From: Glandiceps talaboti
Taxonomy: Eukaryota > Hemichordata > Enteropneusta > Spengelidae
DNA length: 64,000 bases
NCBI RefSeq assembly: GCF_964340395.1
Contig: NC_135549.1
Coordinates: forward strand, 34,592,332-34,656,331
Direction of reading: 5' to 3'
Shown: piece after piece, positions 59,276 to 64,000 of the stretch
Layout: each line of letters begins with the position of its first letter
How positions within the stretch are numbered: position 1 is the stretch's first letter
The notes under the pieces: generated by a model
The model's input: the letters and a program-made list of their open reading frames with translations, nothing else
Told to the model about the DNA's origin: nothing
Databases searched by the model: none
Position numbers and translations under genes: made by a program

Positions 59276-60201
59276 TTCTCTTTAAAAAATGTAAAACGTG
59301 CATGGGTTAAATGTAAAAAATGTATTTCGTGCAAAATATCTGACTTCTGGCCATGGATGCACCAGGTGAGTATATCCTTATAGTTGACCCCTTCCTTTTC
59401 CAGTTCACCCAGAAGTATGTAATGATTTCACGGTGCTGTTCATGTGTTAGAATTTCGGTATTGAGACACCAGAGTGGGCTTCGTTTGTGATATTGTCACT
59501 TTTACAAGAGAGTGGTCGGAGAAGGCGAGTGTAGAGTTCTGGATAGAGACTGTTTTGATTCGTGTTTTCATCCACTTGTTTATATAGATCCGATGTAATC
59601 GTGCTTTTGATTCATTTTTGTGCCATGTGTAGTTGCGATCGTTTCCATGGTAGTGATACCAACTGTCAATAAGTTTGTATTTGTTTACGATGTTACTGAG
59701 AGCACGAACTGTATGGCGGTCTGAATCCGCGCAATGAAGTCTATCGAGTTCCGGCTTGAGAGTGCAGTTAAAATCGCTTCCTAGAATAATCGGATCTTCA
59801 TTTAGACTTGATAATACTGTGTTAAGGCGAGCAAAGCAATGTAATCGTTCTTTGGCATTTGCATGAACATATACGTTTATTATATTGATAACTGTATCGT
59901 TGACTTTAACATGGATGTGTAGTAGGTGGCCTGGGATAATTTCTGTTTTTTTGATAATGTCTATTTTTGTGTTCGGATGAAATAGAATTGCGACGCCTCC
60001 ACTGTTGTTGGTGCCATGGGATAGAAAACATTTTCCACGCCATACTAGGGGCCAGGTGTTTTCTTCATTTATGCTGGTGTGCGTTTCTTGCAAGAGGTAG
60101 AAATCTGCTTCATTGGACTGTTTCAGGTGTTTAAATATTTTGTATCGTTTCATTGAGTCGCGACATCCACGTGTATTTAGTGTCATACACGATAGGAGCA
60201 C
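59276..60201 (-). pseudogene. Tx1/L1-like LINE ORF2: endonuclease and following linker
   Basis: A 253-codon frame (59440-60201) is an APE-type endonuclease: LNTRGCRDSMKRYKIF at the start, the catalytic Glu in FYLLQETHTSI, then GSDFNCTLKPELDRL and LAFSDHSLVKVTIS near the end. The usual LDRIY motif is LHRIY here. The closeness of the start to the family consensus supports the ATG. After a stop, the next ~150 bp in other frames still read like ORF2 (HEQHREIITYFWVNWKRKG, YKDILTWCIHGQK). The reverse transcriptase is absent because the satellite begins at 59275. Confidence 0.8.
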
Positions 60202-60307
60202 AATCAGCTGTATGGAGAAGTGTCTTATCAGTTCGAAGATGCTGATGGTAGAGAGTCTTTAACATTTGTTTTTTTACCGACTGTTCTTAAGTGTCCTTTT
60301 ATTTTTG

Positions 60308-61160
60308 TTACGAGCTTATATAGAGCCGTGCTTTTGTGACAGTTGTGAGGGGCTGTGTAGAACGGCAATGAAGTAGATTTTTTGCGAGGTCTTTGAGGTT
60401 AGGATCGAACTCAGTACATTGTTCGATGAATTTTTTGGAGTGCTTTATTTCTGTCAGGAATTCTTCTATTGACTTTGCTGATATTTCGTAGCTTGCTGAC
60501 GTTTCTGATATGTCTGACATGACCGATTCGTTATCGTCGATTTCATTAATTGGTGTATCTGTACTTTCTTGTCTTGATTCACTGAGAGTGGAGTCAAGTG
60601 GTGAGTACGAGACACTCTGGCTATCTAATGTTTGTGGAAGTGACTGTAGCGGTGTAAGTCCGGATAGCTGGAAGGATGGTGTCGGGTCCGGAGTTGAAAC
60701 TAGTGATACGATGGAGAAATTGAGGGAAAGGTGGAGGATGGGTTAGTACCCTCTCTTCAACGGTAGTGTTCGTTTTGTGCTGCGTTTCGTTGTTTTGGTC
60801 GACATCAAGGCTGTTGACTGTTTCGGTTCTTTGTGGTTTTGTTGTGTTCTTGGCACTATGCTTTTCCGGTGTATCGTTTATGTCTTCTTCATTTGTATCA
60901 GTGTTTCGTGGAGTTGTTTCGTTGTTTGCTTTTCCATCTTTTGCGGTCGGTACAGTGTTTTCATTTGAAGGAGGTTGACTGATGTTCATGGGCTCTGTTG
61001 TGATGTTGTCTTGTTGAACTTCGTTTGCGGTTCAGTTTACAGGTGGTTGATTAACGTTCATTGGTTCTGTTGTGATGTTAACAGGTTGGACAGTAGTATC
61101 GGTATGCGTGTTATTGTTGTTTACGTTTTGTTGGTTGCCATTTTGATTTGCGGTATTTGT
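60308..61160 (-). pseudogene. Broken ORF1 of the Tx1-like LINE
   Basis: Minus-strand frames at 60621-60989 (Asn/Thr-rich, with TTEPMNISQPPSNENT) and 60308-60520 (SAKSIEEFLTEIKHSKKFIE, EFDPNLKDLAKNLL) sit just before the endonuclease ORF, as expected for ORF1. A stop near 61035 and a frameshift between 60520 and 60621 break it. TTEPMNVNQPPVN and TTEPMNISQPPSN form an internal duplication. A candidate start, MATNKT, lies near 61138. The nucleic-acid-binding domain is not recognisable, so the ORF1 assignment rests mainly on position. Confidence 0.5.
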
Positions 61161-61219
61161 GTTATTGTTATCTTGTATTGATTGTCCTTGTTGACAGGTT
61201 CGCTATATACACTGAGTAG

Positions 61220-61290
61220 TGATTGGCTAAATATGAATATGTGTGAGGTAACGTATATAAGGGCTACCCAGGTGTACCAAGTGTGCCTTA
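61220..61290 (+). promoter_or_regulatory. TATA-type promoter candidate
   Basis: GTGATTGGCTAAAT (inverted CCAAT) at about 61220 is followed after some 30 bp by GTATATAAGGGC (about 61253), with a plausible start region 25-30 bp on (TGCCTTATTACAG). Downstream is a plus ORF from 61355. It could also be an element's internal promoter. Confidence 0.35.
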
Positions 61291-61354
61291 TTACAGCGTT
61301 ATTGGACAGATCGCTGAAATCGTCACAAGCCTCGCTCGTCATCGCCATCCCAGT

Positions 61355-61633
61355 ATGGCATCAAGCAACCCGTCGACGACGAAAGCAGTTACAACTCTAC
61401 AGACGCATATCATAACTACCTCAACGGTGACGAGAATGTCAACTACTAGAGTGGCCACGCCCTCCGCAACATTACCTCTGTCAACGGTCTCTACGTTAGG
61501 CACCCTGACAATATCTGCCACTACGTCGAGTAACACCACAAATATGCAACAGATTTGTTCATCACTTATTGTGGCATGGAGTCGTCAATGTTCTCAGGAC
61601 CTATGGAATGCGAGACACCATGACACAGTTTGA
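61355..61633 (+). CDS. Unidentified 92-residue Ser/Thr-rich ORF downstream of the TATA block
   Basis: It starts MASSNPSTTKAVTTLQTHI about 70 bp after the likely start region and is dominated by Ser and Thr (STTRVATPSATLPLSTVSTL), ending ARHHDTV. No signal peptide or known domain is visible. The frame is also open further upstream. Composition alone can keep a frame open here, and the minus strand has a 66-codon frame. I list it only because of the promoter-like sequence in front. Confidence 0.2.
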   Translation: MASSNPSTTKAVTTLQTHIITTSTVTRMSTTRVATPSATLPLSTVSTLGTLTISATTSSNTTNMQQICSSLIVAWSRQCSQDLWNARHHDTV

Positions 61634-61659
61634 TCAATGGGCCAAGTCCGAGCAGTCAC

Positions 61660-62015
61660 GATAGTAGTCCGTCCCCATGTGTATGAACAGGTATGGGTTG
61701 ACGAGAGATGATGTGCCCAGGTACACAGAGACGTTGGGTAGACGATAGTGATATATGAAGTTCGTGTCCCCCCCCCCCCCCCAATATGCAAGGAGTTGTT
61801 GGACGGAAAATAGGGTAGACGAGATATAGTTCGTCCCCGGGTCAGGGTGATAGGAAAAGTTTGGGTAGACGAAAGTATATGTTCATAGAGTTCGTCCCCA
61901 TGTATACAAATGTATGATGCGGTTGATGTATGAAGTTCGTCCCCATATGCACGGAGTGCGCGGTTGGACGGAAATAGGGTAGACGAGATATAGTTCGTCC
62001 CCGGGTCTATCTGAA
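61660..62015. repeat. Degenerate tandem repeat around AGTTCGTCCCC
   Basis: Motifs GGACGGAAATAGGGTAGACG, AGATATAGTTCGTCCCCGGG and ATATGAAGTTCGTCCCCATA recur at irregular spacing, at least six times. A poly-C tract lies at about 61769-61782. All minus frames are partly open as a by-product. Confidence 0.8.
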
Positions 62016-62240
62016 TGTTTGAGCTCACCAATCAAGTTTCCGATTTGTATTTTCAGTGTGTCACCATACCATGGCATAAAAACTGTCAACGATGTTTATT
62101 TAATTGAAAATCAAACATGTATGAAATATGTAGTTTTCTAAATATAATATGTGTGTGATAGAACAGCATCTTTTTACTCTATCTATTACCGTGTGCCAAA
62201 ACCAAACAGAAAATTGTGGCAACAAATGTAGGTGACTTAC

Positions 62241-62426
62241 GACGTTATTGTCAATTATACATAAAGCGTCTAAATTAAATGCCAGACGCACAAGGGTTAC
62301 ACACTTCCGTTGGAACTTGAAGCCATCAAAGTTTCTATCATTTAGTGATCGCAGGTCTACCAGTAAGGAATGAACACTCGACTGTAAATTACGGATTATG
62401 GAGGCTGTGGTCGAAGTGGAAGCCAT
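62241..62426 (-). CDS. Candidate first exon of an unidentified minus-strand gene
   Basis: The ATG at 62426 opens MASTSTTASIIRNLQSSVHS, LLVDLRSLNDRNFDGFKFQR and KCVTLVRLAFNLDALCIIDN, and after exactly 62 codons meets a strong donor, GTC|GTAAGTCACC (GT at 62239-62240). The peptide is amphipathic and helix-like with no low complexity. The sequence just upstream is CpG-richer (CAACGCGTACGGAAGCCACG), as at a promoter. I do not recognise the protein and could not find exon 2 with confidence; it may lie between 55.3 and 62.2 kb or be skipped past LRGUK. It reads in the same direction as LRGUK. Confidence 0.45.
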
Positions 62427-62619
62427 GGGCAGACGCTAGACGAGAGCAATTCTCAGCAAGAGACAACGCGTACGGAAGCCACGAGGTTCATTCTTGACCT
62501 GTTTCTTCTTGTTAGACAGTACTCCCTAGCCTGTTTCATATTAGTACTCGCATTATGCATATCGAATAATCTACGAATGGCATAACGTCATTACAAAATC
62601 GCCGCATATCATGTCATCA

Positions 62620-62965
62620 TCTCGCATCGCAATATTGCATGTAGTCACATCGCATGTAGTCATATCGCATGTAGTCATCTCATGTAGTCATATCGCATGT
62701 AGTCATCTCATGTATTCACATCGCATGTAGTCATATCGCATGTAGTCATCTCATGTAGTCACATCGCATGTAGTCATATCGCATGTAGTCATCTCATGTA
62801 GTCATATCGCATGTAGTCATCTCATGTAGTCATATCGCATGTAGTCACCTCATGTAGTCATATCGCATGTGGTCATCTCATGTAGTCATATTGCATATAG
62901 TCATTGCAGTATTGTATATAGTCATTGCAGTATTGCATATAGTCATTGCAGTATTGAATTTTCGA
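62620..62965. repeat. CATGTAGTCAT tandem repeat (13-15 bp units)
   Basis: Units ATCGCATGTAGTCAT and CTCATGTAGTCAT alternate about 20 times, grading into ATTGCATATAGTCATTGCAGT units at the right. Confidence 0.95.
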
Positions 62966-64000
62966 ATATTGGCAGGCATTCAACGCCATAGTGGGAGGGA
63001 GGCACCCAAACCCCTCCCCCTGGCAAATGATAGATTTGAAAGAGAGTTAAGGGCGGCCCTTTTTATTTTTCTGTTTCTCATCTCCCGACCGACCCTAATT
63101 TGCAGCTCCGACATCAGAAAAAAACCTTCTTCTTTTTTTTATTTCCGACCGACCCCTGAGTTCAACACAGCAAGATTGTAAGGTTCGAACGAACATCAAA
63201 CGTTCCTCATGGAGTCTTAGGCCAGTGTTCTGCCGAGGCTGCGACCCTGCGACATTGGCCCCCTAAAATTACAAATGACGCAATAATTTTTCCGCTTTGG
63301 CGCTTTCATTTTTTCCAGGCCCTGACGTCAATCCCACAAGTATACTGACTCCGTAAGGGAAAGTTTAGTTGACATCATATAAGATACAGTGACAACGCAC
63401 AGTACTATTGTTAACATAAAAATGCCACAAAAGATCAACTTTGATAAACTTAATCTACAAATTGAAACATTAGAGGGAATAGATGAGACGTCGAAATGGA
63501 CGTCTCTCGTCACATGTTTTGACTACCGTCACTGTCGCGACCTCTGACCTACTCACTGGCGTGTGCGAACCACTGAACTTGGTACCGGAGCATCTATCTC
63601 AGTGCCACAGCTCAGAAGCCTTAGAAAACCAAATTTATGGGACAGGTTGTGATTTTCATTTGTTGATGGGTTAGATTAATGGAAACAAAATGAGTACATG
63701 TGTATTTTGATTCCGAAAAGGCTGTGTTAGGGGATCGTACCGAGTGTTGCATGATGTTGACAGTGACACATGTGAATGTTGGGCACTGAATCAATGTGTG
63801 ATCACTGGCATGGCCACTATAGACCACCACAGGCATTTGTTTCCCGAGTTATGTCTCAGAATATTTCTATCAGAATACAATAAAATGTCGATAATATCGT
63901 TAATATTGACGTATTTAGCCAACTATATATGGAAAGGGTAAGATTACACTTGTTTCTGTGATCGCGCAGGTTCACTCACCGCGAAATAAGTGTTTTCTTT
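62966..64000. other. Window end, nothing firmly recognised
   Basis: Short ORFs on both strands (for example a 41-codon plus ORF from 63423, MPQKINFDKLNLQIETLEGI...) lack splice sites or domains. TTTCCGACCGACCC-type pyrimidine-rich pieces near 63090-63160 look repetitive. Confidence 0.4.

Noticed and set aside
60510-61181. Plus-strand Cys/Val/Phe-rich ORFs opposite the LINE ORF1
   Set aside because: They are complements of the Asn/Thr-rich ORF1 frames; the minus-strand reading fits the position before the endonuclease.
63423-63548. 41-codon plus ORF as a divergent first exon opposite the 62.4-kb exon
   Set aside because: No consensus donor occurs before the stop, and there is no domain.

Overview
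The window reads as an intron-rich metazoan genome. It has GT-AG introns, several families of non-LTR retrotransposons (CR1-like, Tx1/L1-like, RTE-like), a BEL/Pao-type LTR, foldback elements and very long minisatellites, and no bacterial-style operons. The mix suggests a marine invertebrate (cephalochordate, hemichordate or lophotrochozoan), but I cannot fix the species from sequence alone. Roughly a third of the window is tandem repeat.

The one gene I can assemble lies on the minus strand. Eight exons between 55057 and 8734 join in phase to 335 codons, the N-terminal half of an LRGUK orthologue (leucine-rich repeat and guanylate-kinase protein). They cover an acidic N-terminus, a linker, about seven SDS22-type leucine-rich repeats and the LRR cap. 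The guanylate-kinase exons should lie beyond base 1. The introns (2.2-12.8 kb) are full of repeats: a 35-bp and a 43-bp array in intron 2, a long foldback in intron 4, a 40-bp array and a TTGTA-type array in intron 5, a nest of retrotransposons with a 72-bp array in intron 6, and a 57-bp array in intron 7. Bases 1-8733 (intron 8) hold a 4.9-kb element with TTAA-type ends; a shorter relative sits in intron 7.

Upstream of LRGUK (55-64 kb) are a satellite whose blocks switch orientation (56.5-59.3 kb), a decayed Tx1-like LINE (59.3-61.2 kb), a promoter-like block, two short-period arrays, and a good candidate first exon of an unidentified minus-strand gene at 62.4 kb.

The most striking observation is that two arrays appear to have grown from LINE coding sequence. 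The 72-bp array in intron 6 is 25 copies of exactly 24 codons of a CR1-type endonuclease, flanked on both sides by the rest of that endonuclease, and it is open on both strands. The satellite at 56.5-59.3 kb abuts Tx1 ORF2 and shares sequence with it. The 35-bp array varies mainly by CG to CA or TG changes, which looks like a record of germline CpG methylation.
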